From assembly GCF_009846885.1 (NCBI RefSeq), contig NZ_WUWM01000048.1, positions 1 to 40,057 on the forward strand: 40,057 nt of DNA, in the 5' to 3' direction. The notes beneath the pieces are model-generated. The model was not told the DNA's origin and did not search any database. It worked only from the letters and a program-made list of their open reading frames with translations. Made by a program: the position numbers and the translations under genes. Source of the DNA: Paenibacillus puerhi (GTDB lineage: Bacteria > Bacillota > Bacilli > Paenibacillales > NBRC-103111). Positions 1-8,082 of the stretch are shown here, in pieces (the stretch's first letter is position 1; every line of letters begins with the position of its first letter).

Positions 1-140
1 CGTAATCGCCATCCAATTCTTAGTCATGAATCTGGAGAAGCGACTTCGGAGTCTCTTTTTCGTTTTTTTCACCCTTTTTCGATTTAACACATTGCGCTTT
101 ATAAATTGAGTTGTTCAGCAAGCCCTATATTAAGACAATA

Positions 141-181
141 GATAAATTAAAAGGGCTCAAGCATACTCTACGCTTGAGCCC
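141..181 (-). terminator. Strong hairpin, likely minus-strand terminator
   Basis: A perfect 10-bp stem, GGGCTCAAGC (153-162) against GCTTGAGCCC (172-181), has a 9-base loop. Read on the minus strand it is followed by TTTTAATTTAT, as expected for an intrinsic terminator. Which transcript it ends is unclear, because the nearest minus-strand gene stops 1.2 kb away at 1378. Confidence 0.6.
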
Positions 182-606
182 AACAAAGAGGTAAATGTGG
201 CTCTAAATCAATCAATTGTCAAAATCCTAAATAGTCATATCACCCATGTCACCTTTCTCCCCCCCATGCACCGTTTCACAATCCCTACAGCCACAAGGCT
301 TCCCAGCCTTTCCTTCTCCCTTACCCCAAATTCCCTGAGCAATTAAAGTCGTGATAGGAAACAGAGGAAAACCAGGGTCCAGGACGAGAAAATCGAGGAA
401 AAAAAAGCAATTAAAGTCGTGCCAGGGATTGGGAAAAAGACAGGGGATAGGACGAAATCTAACCGGAGCAAAAGTCAGAGGAAATGATCGAGAGAAAACA
501 GAAGAAAAACGCCGCCAGCCCTTGCCAGTCCTGCATTTCCCCTTTATTTCCGGAACGGGACATTACCCTTCCAATGCCTTTCCCCTAATCCCCACAAATG
601 AAAAGA

Positions 607-672
607 GCCGCAGGAAACACAGGAGTGAATAATCTGGATTTCGCTCGGCTCGTGACACGACATTTTAGGCTT
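607..672 (+). repeat. Dispersed imperfect repeat, copy A
   Basis: The stretch from AGCCGCAGGAAACACAGGAG to the TTTAGGCTT core is repeated at 1280-1345. The last 32 bp (641-672) match 1314-1345 at 28 of 32 positions, and the upstream purine-rich part is looser. No coding capacity is conserved between the copies. Confidence 0.6.
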
Positions 673-685
673 TTTTTACATGCCT

Positions 686-818
686 TAGTGCGTGATATTT
701 GTAAAAAACTCTTCTAGTGCGGTGAATTTGTAAAAGTCTCGTATTGGTGGAGACGTGTAAAAGCTGATCGGTTTTACAGGCTTTAGTGCATAAAATATGT
801 GAAAAACCTTTCTAGTGC
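686..818 (+). repeat. TAGTGC repeat family, four copies in two pairs
   Basis: TAGTGC occurs at 686, 715, 784 and 813. The two members of each pair are 29 bp apart and the pairs are 98 bp apart. Most copies are followed by an A/T-rich stretch ending in TTTGTAAAA or TATGTGAAAA. About 40 bp around each pair are alike (683-721 and 780-819). This resembles short intergenic repeats rather than a gene. Confidence 0.6.
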
Positions 819-1279
819 GGGAACAAAGCTACTTGATCTACCAAAGCAATCTTATGAATCAAATTTACCCATACTCTGTCCCCTTACAAAAGGTTTGCCA
901 CATAACACGGTGATCTACAGGATAGTAACCAGAAAATCATCAGAAAACAGCAGAAAAAATGTAAAATATGTTTGATGCTGAGGGCAGAGAAATAGACAGG
1001 GGAAGATCAAAGTGGGAATGGTAATTGAGTAAGTAAACTGATTGGGGAAAGCATTCAAACAGCTTGAGATTAGTGATTGAGGATCGAATTGGGAATTGCC
1101 TGAGAAAAGCAAATGAGAGGCATTAATGGGGAAACCGTAGGCGTGACAAGGGGGTTTCGATTGGGTGAAGTATTGGATATGACCTCGCCGGAAAGAGACG
1201 ATTGAGGTTAAATCAGGGCTTAAAGTTGCCGCGGTGAATGATTGAATTATAAGTCTGGGTGATCGATTGGGAAAACAAA

Positions 1280-1345
1280 AGCCGAGGAAAAACAGGAGTT
1301 ATTTACCTGCATCTCGCTCAGCTCGTAACACGACTATTTAGGCTT
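1280..1345 (+). repeat. Dispersed imperfect repeat, copy B
   Basis: Partner of 607-672, 673 bp downstream in the same orientation. Its right end runs into the 20-bp tandem array, so the array may have grown from the end of this repeat. Confidence 0.6.
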
Positions 1346-1390
1346 TGATACGACTATTTAGGCTTTGATACGACTATTTAGGCTTTGAGA
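1331..1390 (+). repeat. Three tandem copies of a 20-bp unit
   Basis: The unit CGACTATTTAGGCTTTGATA occurs at 1331-1350 and 1351-1370, and at 1371-1390 with one change near its end (GAGA). The stop codon of the minus-strand rlmD gene (1378-1380) lies in the third copy, and the last few rlmD residues (HLKA) come from it. The other two copies lie just after the stop. Confidence 0.9.
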
Positions 1391-3051
1391 TGACTTTGAT
1401 TGCTATTTACATCAATTCTCACTAGCGACACACAGCACTCCACATGAACAGTATGCGGAAACATATCCACCGGCTGCACCTCAACCGTCCTATACCCGCC
1501 GTCCTCCAGCACCCGCAAGTCGCGGGCCAGCGTCGACGGGTTGCACGACACGTACACCACCCGCTCCGGCCGCATCGCCAGGATCGTCTCCAGCAGGGCC
1601 GCGTCGCAGCCCTTGCGCGGGGGATCGACGACGATGACGTCCGGGGCGATGCCCTGCTCGCACCAGGCCGGGATGACGACCTCGGCCGGGCCGGTCTCGA
1701 ACTGAACGTTGCGGATGCCGTTCAGCGCTGCATTGGCGCGGGCATCGTCGATCGCTTCGGCGACGATCTCGACGCCGTAGACCTTCCTCGCCTGCTGGGC
1801 GAGGAATAAGGAGATCGTGCCGATGCCGCAGTAGGCATCGATCACGGTTTCTTCGCCGGTCAACGCGGCGAAGTCCAGTGCCTTCCGGTACAGCACCTCG
1901 GTCTGTACCGGATTCACTTGATAAAACGATCGTGCCGAGATCGCGAAACGAATGTCGCCGATCGTGTCGTAGATCACGTCGCGGCCCCACAGCACGAGCG
2001 TCCGCTCGCCGAAGATGACGTTCGTCTGCTGCGTGTTGATATTGTGACAGATGCTCGTCACACCCGGGACGGCTTCGCGGATGAGCCCCACCAGCTCGTC
2101 GCGATGCGGGATGGACTCACCGTTGGTGACCAGCACGACCATGATCTCGCCCGTGTGGAACCCGTAGCGGGCGACGACATGCCGCAGCAGGCCGCGGCCG
2201 GTCTCTTCATTGTACGCGCGGATGCCCAGCGAGCCTGCGGCCTGCTTGACGGCGCGGACGACGTCGTCATTCTGCTCGTGCTGGATCATACAGGCCTCCA
2301 TGTCGATGATCCGGTGGCTGCCTTGGGCGTAGAAGCCCGCCACAAGACCACCCTCAATCTCAGGGCCGCCGTACCCGATCGGCACCTGGGCCTTGTTGCG
2401 GTAGCGCCACGGCTCGCTCATGCCGAGCGTCGGATGTACGACGATGCCGGCATGGCCGCGGGGCTGCCCTTCTGTTCCCGCATTCGCTCCGGCTTCCTCG
2501 ACAGCTTCAGACCCTGCCACCGTCAGTTTCCCGATTCGCTCCAGGTTGTCGACGACAAGCTGCCGCTTCCAGCGGAGTTGGGCGTCGTAGCTCAGATGCT
2601 GCAGCTGGCAGCCACCGCATTGGCTGTAGATCGGGCAGGGCGCGTCCACGCGGTCGGGGCTGGCTTCGACGATGCCGAGCAGCTTGGCGTAGCCGTATTG
2701 CTTCTTCAGCTTCAGAACTTTGACCCGCACCTTCTCGCCCGGCAGCGCCCCCTGAACAAAAAGGGTATAGCCATTAACACGGCCTACCCCTTCTCCTTCA
2801 TGTCCAAGGCCTACGATGTCGGCAATGTACTCTTCGTTCTTCACCACCGGCAGCTCGCGCAGCTCGGCCGATGCCGGTGCCGTGCGGCCGGATCGCGGTC
2901 CACCGGCTGGACGCCGCGTTTCTGGAGCGCCCGGCCCCGGCTCCATTCCCCGGCCTGCACCTGAGGCAGGAAACCCTTTAACTATTGCACCCTTCCCACC
3001 GTCCGGTTGTCGGCTTGCGCCGCCGCGGCGTTTGGGTTTATTCGTCTTCAT
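1378..3051 (-). CDS. rlmD: 23S rRNA (uracil-C5)-methyltransferase, RlmD/RlmCD (TrmA) family
   Basis: SAM-dependent enzyme that methylates C5 of a uracil in 23S rRNA. The 557-residue product has a TRAM RNA-binding domain at about 72-131. An iron-sulfur cluster motif follows: C139, C145 and C148 in CPIYSQCGGC, with C254 as the likely fourth ligand. The methyltransferase core has DAYCGIGTISLF and VVDPPRKGC, with the catalytic nucleophile C503 in VYVSCNPSTLARD. It is longer than most relatives (about 450-470 residues): it has a 70-residue basic, Gly/Pro-rich N-terminal extension and an extra segment at about 176-205. The start overlaps the end of dgkB by 14 bp, with GGAG upstream inside dgkB, so the two are probably cotranscribed. 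Family is certain; which uracil is methylated is not. Confidence 0.93.
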   Translation of the reverse strand: MKTNKPKRRGGASRQPDGGKGAIVKGFPASGAGRGMEPGPGAPETRRPAGGPRSGRTAPASAELRELPVVKNEEYIADIVGLGHEGEGVGRVNGYTLFVQGALPGEKVRVKVLKLKKQYGYAKLLGIVEASPDRVDAPCPIYSQCGGCQLQHLSYDAQLRWKRQLVVDNLERIGKLTVAGSEAVEEAGANAGTEGQPRGHAGIVVHPTLGMSEPWRYRNKAQVPIGYGGPEIEGGLVAGFYAQGSHRIIDMEACMIQHEQNDDVVRAVKQAAGSLGIRAYNEETGRGLLRHVVARYGFHTGEIMVVLVTNGESIPHRDELVGLIREAVPGVTSICHNINTQQTNVIFGERTLVLWGRDVIYDTIGDIRFAISARSFYQVNPVQTEVLYRKALDFAALTGEETVIDAYCGIGTISLFLAQQARKVYGVEIVAEAIDDARANAALNGIRNVQFETGPAEVVIPAWCEQGIAPDVIVVDPPRKGCDAALLETILAMRPERVVYVSCNPSTLARDLRVLEDGGYRTVEVQPVDMFPHTVHVECCVSLVRIDVNSNQSHLKA

Positions 3052-4027
3052 GTTCGTTATCGTCTCCGGTCTTCGGTTTCCACAGATTCATCAGATTCAG
3101 CGGATTATTGTTCTTGTACGTCGTCTGCCCGGTCTCATCCACGAAAATGCGCAGATGCTGCGGCAGGTTGGTGAAGATGCACGGCAGCGTCCCGCCGAAC
3201 TCCCCGTCGAGGTTCAGCTGGACATAGTCCGGCGAGGTAACCTGGATATGCTTCGTTTGCAGGTAAATGACATGCGGATCGTTCAAATGCTCGCCGCGCA
3301 GCGCCAGCGAGACGACGCGGATGAATTCCGCGAGGTTGCACTTGCGCAGGATGAGCACATCGAACAAGCCGTCGCTGAGCGACGCATCCGGCGCGAGGCG
3401 CTCGAAGCCGCCGACGGAGTTGCTGTTCGAGATGAGGAAGAGCATGACCTCTTCATGCAGCTCGACCTCCGGCGTCCGGATATAGACCTCGATCGGGCGG
3501 AGCCGCGGGAGCTTCTCCAGACCCTTCATATAATAGGCCATCTGGCCGATCATCGTTTTCAGCTTGCTGGGCACTTCATAGGTCAGCTCGGTCATCGAGC
3601 CGCCCCCGGCGATGTTGATGAAGTAGCGCTGATTCACCTTGCCCACGTCGATGGAGCGTGCATGCTGACGCAAAATAACGTCGACCGCGCCCTCCCAGTT
3701 GCGGGGGATGTTCAGCGCCCGGGCGAAATCATTCGTCGTCCCCAGCGGCAAAATACCGAGCGGCGGCCTGTTTTCTTTCTCGGCCATACCGTTGATAACC
3801 TCGTAGAGCGTACCGTCCCCGCCCGCGGCGATGATGAGATCGAAGCCCCGCTCCACCGCTTCGGCCGCAGCAAGCGTCGCATCGCCTTCACCTATGGTGG
3901 CATGCGTGCTTGTCTCCAGTCCGCCGCGTTCCAGACGCTGCAAAATCTCCGGTAGACGCTTCTTCATCTCTTCGCGTCCCGAAGTCGGATTATAGATCAA
4001 CCTTGCCCGTTTGGCCCGTTCTGCCAT
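3038..4027 (-). CDS. dgkB: Diacylglycerol kinase DgkB
   Basis: Phosphorylates diacylglycerol to phosphatidic acid, returning the diacylglycerol released during lipoteichoic acid synthesis to phospholipid synthesis at the membrane. The 329-residue protein has the DAGK catalytic landmarks: YNPTSGRE near the N terminus, GGDGT at 69-73 and LPLGTTNDFARAL from about 94. It resembles Bacillus DgkB along its whole length (for example THAT, FINIAGGG, ALRGEH, QLNLDGE), with a roughly 25-residue C-terminal tail beyond that protein. GGTGAG six bases before the ATG supports the start. It is the first gene of a pair with rlmD, an order common in related Bacillota. Confidence 0.93.
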   Translation of the reverse strand: MAERAKRARLIYNPTSGREEMKKRLPEILQRLERGGLETSTHATIGEGDATLAAAEAVERGFDLIIAAGGDGTLYEVINGMAEKENRPPLGILPLGTTNDFARALNIPRNWEGAVDVILRQHARSIDVGKVNQRYFINIAGGGSMTELTYEVPSKLKTMIGQMAYYMKGLEKLPRLRPIEVYIRTPEVELHEEVMLFLISNSNSVGGFERLAPDASLSDGLFDVLILRKCNLAEFIRVVSLALRGEHLNDPHVIYLQTKHIQVTSPDYVQLNLDGEFGGTLPCIFTNLPQHLRIFVDETGQTTYKNNNPLNLMNLWKPKTGDDNEHEDE

Positions 4028-4492
4028 GTCATCTCACCCGTCCACATCAATATAACGCCCCGTGGCGCCCCGACCCTAGACCCCTTTGTTGCTTTTCTTG
4101 CCCACGAACTGCCGACCCCCGAATAAAGCAGCCCGGACGCCCCTTGCTCTCGTCCTTTGCCCTTCATTAGGGCTGCTCGCCTCAAAGACTACTGGACTTC
4201 CCTTCAAGCTACCTGCCTGTCGCCAGCCGTCCATGTAGATTTCCCCCAACTGCGCGGCCCCAATCTATAGAAAGCCCGTACACCTCTCCGCTCCTCGTTC
4301 TGCCTAGCGGGTTGGCTCCTAGTTCCTGGTTCCTGGCGTCTAGACGCGGTATCGCTCTTGCTGCTACTTACTTAACCGATTTGATGCCGACTGCAACGCT
4401 CTCTGGCCGATAAACCTTACAAGCAGTATTTGCTGGGCTCCATGCAAAAGCACTTAACCAGGCTGCTTTCATAACAAGCCTGCCTGCCCCAG
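4028..4492. other. Intergenic region without recognised gene
   Basis: About 465 bp between the dgkB start and the end of the chelatase gene. It must hold the dgkB promoter, but I could not pick a convincing -35/-10 pair. A 12-bp palindrome, GCGTCTAGACGC, lies at 4336-4347. Short open frames here have no ribosome binding site or recognisable similarity. Confidence 0.5.
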
Positions 4493-5272
4493 CTAAGCCT
4501 TATATCCGCATCGCTCCAGCATCCTGTTGACCTGACGTTCCATCCAGAGCGAGACGCCGGGATGAGGCAGCAGGGATTGTCCATTGTACCGGTATGCATA
4601 ACCTGCGAAGCGCTCCGGGATCACCTGCCCGGTAAAATACCCCTCGCTCAGAAACAGCGGAGCGACTAGCACCGTACATCCCGGTAGACGGCGACTCCAC
4701 AGCTTCAGCTTCCACTTTACCTGATCGGGCAGCAGCATGACGCCATCCGCTCCGGCGAAGCCGCCGAGCTCCTGAACACGGGCCGCCAGCTTCTCCAGCC
4801 CCTGCCGCCAGGCATGGTGAAAGCCCTTCTCGACGCTGCCGTGACCGACGAGCAGGACGATCTCTTCGCCCGGACGCTCGGACAGAGGACGAAGCTTCTC
4901 ATACACGATCTCCGCGATCACCGAGTCATCGTCGATTGGCTCCGCCAGGTGGATTCTTGCGCTCAACCGGAACGGCTCCATTTCTGTCGGAAGCTGCGGG
5001 GACGGCTTCACGCCCAGCGCATAGCTGATCTCGTCCATATGCGTGCTGCCGGAGGAGACAAATAGCGGGATGACCACGATATCCGTCACGCCCTGGCCTT
5101 CCAGCTCATCGATGCCGTCCTGAATCAAGCGCCCCTCTACGATCTCCAGATAGGAAGAGATGACCGGGAGACCCGCCGGTACGCGCATCGCTTGGACGGC
5201 TTCATCCACGAGCCTCACCCACTTCTGGCTTCTGGAGCCATGGCTGATGATCAATATCCCGTATTTTACCAC
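4493..5272 (-). CDS. Sirohydrochlorin chelatase, CbiX/SirB family
   Basis: Predicted to insert iron or cobalt into sirohydrochlorin in the cytoplasm, for siroheme or cobalamin synthesis. The 259-residue protein has two CbiX-type halves. The first carries H11 in ISHGS and H78 in SSGSTHMDE, the usual metal-binding histidines. The second carries a related VGHGS (H144) and LFLSEGYFTGQVIPER. No siroheme or cobalamin gene and no cobalamin riboswitch is visible next to it, so the metal cannot be assigned. It may be a stand-alone chelatase or a CbiX-like protein of altered role. Confidence 0.8.
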   Translation of the reverse strand: MVKYGILIISHGSRSQKWVRLVDEAVQAMRVPAGLPVISSYLEIVEGRLIQDGIDELEGQGVTDIVVIPLFVSSGSTHMDEISYALGVKPSPQLPTEMEPFRLSARIHLAEPIDDDSVIAEIVYEKLRPLSERPGEEIVLLVGHGSVEKGFHHAWRQGLEKLAARVQELGGFAGADGVMLLPDQVKWKLKLWSRRLPGCTVLVAPLFLSEGYFTGQVIPERFAGYAYRYNGQSLLPHPGVSLWMERQVNRMLERCGYKA

Positions 5273-5618
5273 ACCCTGTGCCCCCTCTCCAAAAACGAGC
5301 CCCGCTTCCGCTCATGAACAAGAAAAATCCCGCTCAGCCGCGACCGAGTAGGATTCGCTTGTTGCTATTGTCAGAGCCGGCCAAGCGGCCGGAAACGGCA
5401 TATCTACGAGCCGAGGCCAGCTCACCCAGACGGGCGGCCCATGGACCCTGAGCCCCGTCTGTACAGACCGACGGAGACTCGTTGGCCTTACCGACTCCAT
5501 TTGCCCAGCCGAACAATCTTGCCAAATACAGCCCGACTCAGGTTAAGCCGCTTCTGCCGGCCTTCAGCCATACACCCTGCCCAGGCTTCATGCAAACATG
5601 GCGAAGACTGGGAGTCGC
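5273..5618. other. Intergenic region without recognised gene
   Basis: About 345 bp between the yerC end and the chelatase start, both on the minus strand. The short open frames lack ribosome binding sites and family features. I see no clear terminator or promoter. Confidence 0.5.
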
Positions 5619-5909
5619 TTAACGCCCGAGTCGCTCCAGCGTCATTTTATATCCGTCATTGCCATAGTTCAGGCAGCGCTTGACCCGCGAGATCGTCGCC
5701 GTGCTGGCGCCCGTCTCCGCTTCGATCTGGTTATATGTGTTGCCCTTGCGCAGCATGCGCGCTACCTCCAGCCGCTGGGATAGCGACTGAATCTCGTTCA
5801 CGGTGCACAAATCGTCGAAGAACACATAACATTCCTCTATATCCTTGAGCGTCAATATCGCCTCAAACAGCTGGTCTATCGCTTTATCGTTCAACTTCTT
5901 CAATTGCAT
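5619..5909 (-). CDS. yerC: YerC/YecD family TrpR-like DNA-binding protein
   Basis: Small helical DNA-binding protein of the Trp-repressor superfamily, conserved in Bacillota, with no settled physiological target. The 96 residues match Bacillus YerC closely, with CYVFFDDLCTVNEIQSLSQR followed by the TrpR-type helix-turn-helix NTYNQIEAETGASTATISRV. The ATG at 5909 is chosen: GAGGGG lies ten bases upstream and the protein then begins MQLKKL as in relatives. A TTG one codon earlier is possible. It is not in an obvious operon. Confidence 0.88.
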   Translation of the reverse strand: MQLKKLNDKAIDQLFEAILTLKDIEECYVFFDDLCTVNEIQSLSQRLEVARMLRKGNTYNQIEAETGASTATISRVKRCLNYGNDGYKMTLERLGR

Positions 5910-6222
5910 CAACGTTCAACCCCTCGATGATCTATCCAACCCTATCTTACTCTGAATCGGGTTCGGTTTACAATGGATTCACACATTGGACACTCAACCT
6001 ATTCGACACGCGGGTACGAAATCCTTCCTTCACGTTTGTGAAACGTTACTCTTTTTATGCGGCAGTGCGCTAAATCATGTATAGGCCAAAATCTACAAAA
6101 CCGTGACAGGAGTCCATACCATCCATTCGCCTAGCACATACAGTATACAAGGAAACCGATGATGGATGAAAGTCCCGCCGCAGCAGAGCTGCGAGATCAC
6201 ATGGATAAAGGAATGAATCACC
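5910..6222. other. Divergent promoter region of yerC and the Gly/Arg-rich gene
   Basis: About 310 bp separate two divergent genes. A short inverted repeat, TTCAC-gttt-GTGAA, lies at 6029-6042. Its arm order is the reverse of a Rex site, so I do not assign it. No convincing promoter hexamers were found. Confidence 0.45.
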
Positions 6223-6801
6223 ATGACCTTCACGAAACAAACGATCGGCAATCGCGGCGCACATCCCCACACTTCAGCGCTGCCTTCGGCTGGCGCAAGA
6301 AGGCCGCATTACGGCGGCTATGGCGCCCGTCCGCCTGTGCAGACGCGCGCCCTGACGCCGAGCGGCTATGGAGACATAGGCGCGTTAGGCAATTATCCCG
6401 GCCTCGGCGCGGAGCTGCCTGTTCAGCAAGCCGCCTTCAATCCTCAGGTCCTCCCTCCCGCTCAGGGGGGCGGCGGAGCGCTCTCCGGCTTAGGCTCCTT
6501 GTTCGGAGGCGGAGGCAGTGCGGCAGGAGGCAGCGGCAGCAGCTTCAACATTCAGCAGGTCAAGCAGCTTGTCGACCGCTTGGGCGGCATTGACGGGATC
6601 GTGGATACCTTCGGCAAAATGCAAAAAATGGTTCAGAGCGTCCAGCAGATGGCTCCGATGATCAAGCTGCTAATGGGCTCCTTCGGCAAAGGAAGGAAAG
6701 CAGCAGCAGCCGAGGAAGAAATCGTGGAGGAGCGGCGTCCGCGCCGCAGACGCCGCCGCAGGCGCAAGAGCGGCGCCCGTAAAGCAAGAGCTCGGCGTTA
6801 G
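6223..6801 (+). CDS. Gly-rich protein with Arg-rich tail, YqfQ/VrrA-like
   Basis: A 192-residue protein of unknown function. Residues 1-80 are Gly/Pro/Ala-rich and probably disordered. Residues 80-108 form a Gly/Ser-rich linker (GGGGALSGLGSLFGGGG). A helical segment at about 108-155 contains IQQVKQLVDRLGGIDGIVDT and MVQSVQQMAPMIKLLMGSF. The tail is a run of acidic residues followed by mostly arginine (about 170-192). The helical part recalls the YqfQ/VrrA group of Bacillus, whose role is not established. The basic tail suggests nucleic acid or anionic polymer binding (inference). AAAGGA about ten bases upstream supports the ATG. Confidence 0.65.
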   Translation: MTFTKQTIGNRGAHPHTSALPSAGARRPHYGGYGARPPVQTRALTPSGYGDIGALGNYPGLGAELPVQQAAFNPQVLPPAQGGGGALSGLGSLFGGGGSAAGGSGSSFNIQQVKQLVDRLGGIDGIVDTFGKMQKMVQSVQQMAPMIKLLMGSFGKGRKAAAAEEEIVEERRPRRRRRRRRKSGARKARARR

Positions 6802-6930
6802 TGGCGACATAGACCGGCGGCCGTAGGTAACGGGGCATACGCCGTCCTCTGCTCCGCGGACGGCGGATTGCCCCCGGCGCGTCCGTAACTGCCGCATCCA
6901 CAGACGGCTTACCCGTCTCCGCTCCCCCAA

Positions 6931-7034
6931 GTTCGCGCCCGGGGGCAGCTTGCCTTATCCTCGACTCGCCTTCGCCCTATAGGTCCGCGCCCAGGGCGGC
7001 TTACCTCGCCCCCGACTCGCCTCGGCTCATCCAT
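6931..7034 (+). repeat. Degenerate 52-bp tandem duplication, GC-rich
   Basis: GTTCGCGCCCGGGGGCAGCT at 6931 and GTCCGCGCCCAGGGCGGCTT at 6983 begin two units. Both continue with a shared TCGACTCGCCTTCG / CCGACTCGCCTCGG block. The start-to-start distance is 52 bp. A weaker third relative (CGTCCG ... GGCTTACC) may precede them from about 6880. Confidence 0.5.
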
Positions 7035-7313
7035 ACGCGAGACGTCTTTTCCGCCCGCCGTGATAGCGACACGCACGGGCGGCTTTCTCATGCCCACCAT
7101 GCTCGCCCGATTCTGCAGCTGAGCGGCCTGCTCCGGCGCAGTCCCTGCACCGACGGCCAGCCTCTCCCTGACGCAAGCGGCAGGACGCAGCGGCCCAGCT
7201 TCTCTACGTCCAGTATAGTGATCTGAAAGTAATGTAATAATGGAGCAACATAGGAGCGGTGGCGGGGTTACGGTTAACGGACATGTTCTATCAGCTAGAC
7301 GTGCCTCTTTATA

Positions 7314-7486
7314 CGATTTTTCGAACAAAAATGGCTCATTTTCACACTAGGCGGGAATGTTTGTTCGATTTTTCATATAAAACGCAAGCTTCGAGCAACT
7401 ATATGCGTCACTTTATTCGATTTTTCGTACAAAAACGGCTCATTTCACCTTGGGCGGGGATATACGTGCGATTTTTCGTATAAAAC
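7314..7486 (+). repeat. Four regularly spaced CGATTTTTC repeats (52-bp period)
   Basis: A 17-bp motif close to CGATTTTTCGTATAAAA starts at 7314, 7366, 7418 and 7469, so the spacing is 52, 52 and 51 bp. The DNA between motifs 1-2 and 3-4 is also alike (GGCTCATTT..CAC..GGCGGG), giving a 104-bp higher-order repeat. The motif varies between copies and the spacers are related, so this is not a CRISPR. The period would shift any reading frame, so it is probably non-coding. Confidence 0.8.
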
Positions 7487-7759
7487 CGTTAGTGGTTGGG
7501 ATGGACACGGATACGAATGTAAGGGACATATCGGACCGCTAGAGCGACAATTTCTCGGTTTTCCCGGCGTGTGAGACCGCTAAGAGTACGCCATGTCCGT
7601 TAGCCGATCCATGCAGGCATTGGGGACGAGTAACGTTACTTCGGGAGCGTTCTACTAGTGTGCCCCGCACCTCCGCTTGGCTCAACCCAAGCTGTACCCA
7701 CCCTAGATAACCGCTCTCGACGGTTAAGCCGCCGCGGCAAGTTTTCTGCCGTCCTCCGG

Positions 7760-7800
7760 CCCACCGCCAACTGCCCACCGCCAACTGCCCACCGCCACCC
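7760..7800 (+). repeat. 14-bp tandem repeat CCCACCGCCAACTG
   Basis: Two complete units (7760-7773 and 7774-7787) and a partial third, followed by a C-rich, pyrimidine-biased stretch up to about 7870. It looks like a simple-sequence repeat. Confidence 0.75.
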
Positions 7801-8052
7801 CCCCGCCGCCTGCCCCTGCCCCTTTCCTCTATCTCTCTCTCCTCTTCCCCTCCCTCTCCATCATGCCCAACAAGCCATTACGAAGCCGCCCAGATACCTT
7901 CTCCGCCACTCCACCGACCTCCCGGCAACCTTCTATCCGCTGACGCTGAATAGAAATGAGCGAGACTGGACAAGCTCGGTAGAGCATCCGGCCTTTGTCG
8001 GTCCTTCAATGACGTTACTGTCCAGACATGCACTCCTTGCTTCCAGAAGCTT

Positions 8053-8082
8053 TTGTATATATCCCCATCGATATGCTATGAT
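8053..8082 (+). promoter_or_regulatory. Sigma-A promoter of namA
   Basis: TTGTAT (8053-8058), an 18-bp spacer, then TATGAT (8077-8082). Transcription would start near 8089, giving a leader of about 67 bases before the namA ATG. Confidence 0.6.

Larger units (their letters stand above)
1..1377. other. Gene-poor region with repeats
   Basis: I see no convincing gene in this 1.4 kb. The few open frames are short, start without a good ribosome binding site and have unusual composition, for example Lys/Arg/Glu-rich reading through purine-rich DNA at 350-630. The region holds a strong hairpin (153-181), TAGTGC-containing repeats (686-818), a duplicated segment of about 65 bp (607-672 and 1280-1345) and a 20-bp triple tandem repeat (1331-1390). 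A purine-rich 16-bp phrase, AGCAATTAAAGTCGTG, occurs twice (338-353 and 406-421). A weak stem followed by T runs at about 35-68 could be a plus-strand terminator of an upstream gene. It reads as decayed or repeat-accumulating intergenic DNA. Confidence 0.6.

Noticed and set aside
351..632. Open frame of 93 codons in purine-rich DNA
   Set aside because: Lys/Arg-biased translation follows directly from the purine run, there is no ribosome binding site, and it crosses a duplicated phrase and a dispersed repeat.
915..1112. Minus-strand open frame of 65 codons
   Set aside because: Phe/Ser-rich reading of purine-biased DNA, no ribosome binding site and no family features.
1918..2964. Plus-strand open frame of 348 codons
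   Set aside because: Antisense to rlmD, which has full family motifs on the other strand; long antisense frames are common in GC-rich genes.
2816..3955. Plus-strand open frame of 379 codons
   Set aside because: Antisense to dgkB and the start of rlmD; no recognisable domain.
6029..6042. Possible Rex operator
   Set aside because: The arms are TTCAC then GTGAA, the reverse order of the Rex consensus TTGTGAA-N4-TTCACAA.
7259..7486. Open frame and possible CRISPR-like array
   Set aside because: The repeat period is 52/51 bp, which shifts frame between copies, so the frame is incidental. Repeats vary and spacers are related, unlike CRISPR, and no cas gene is present.
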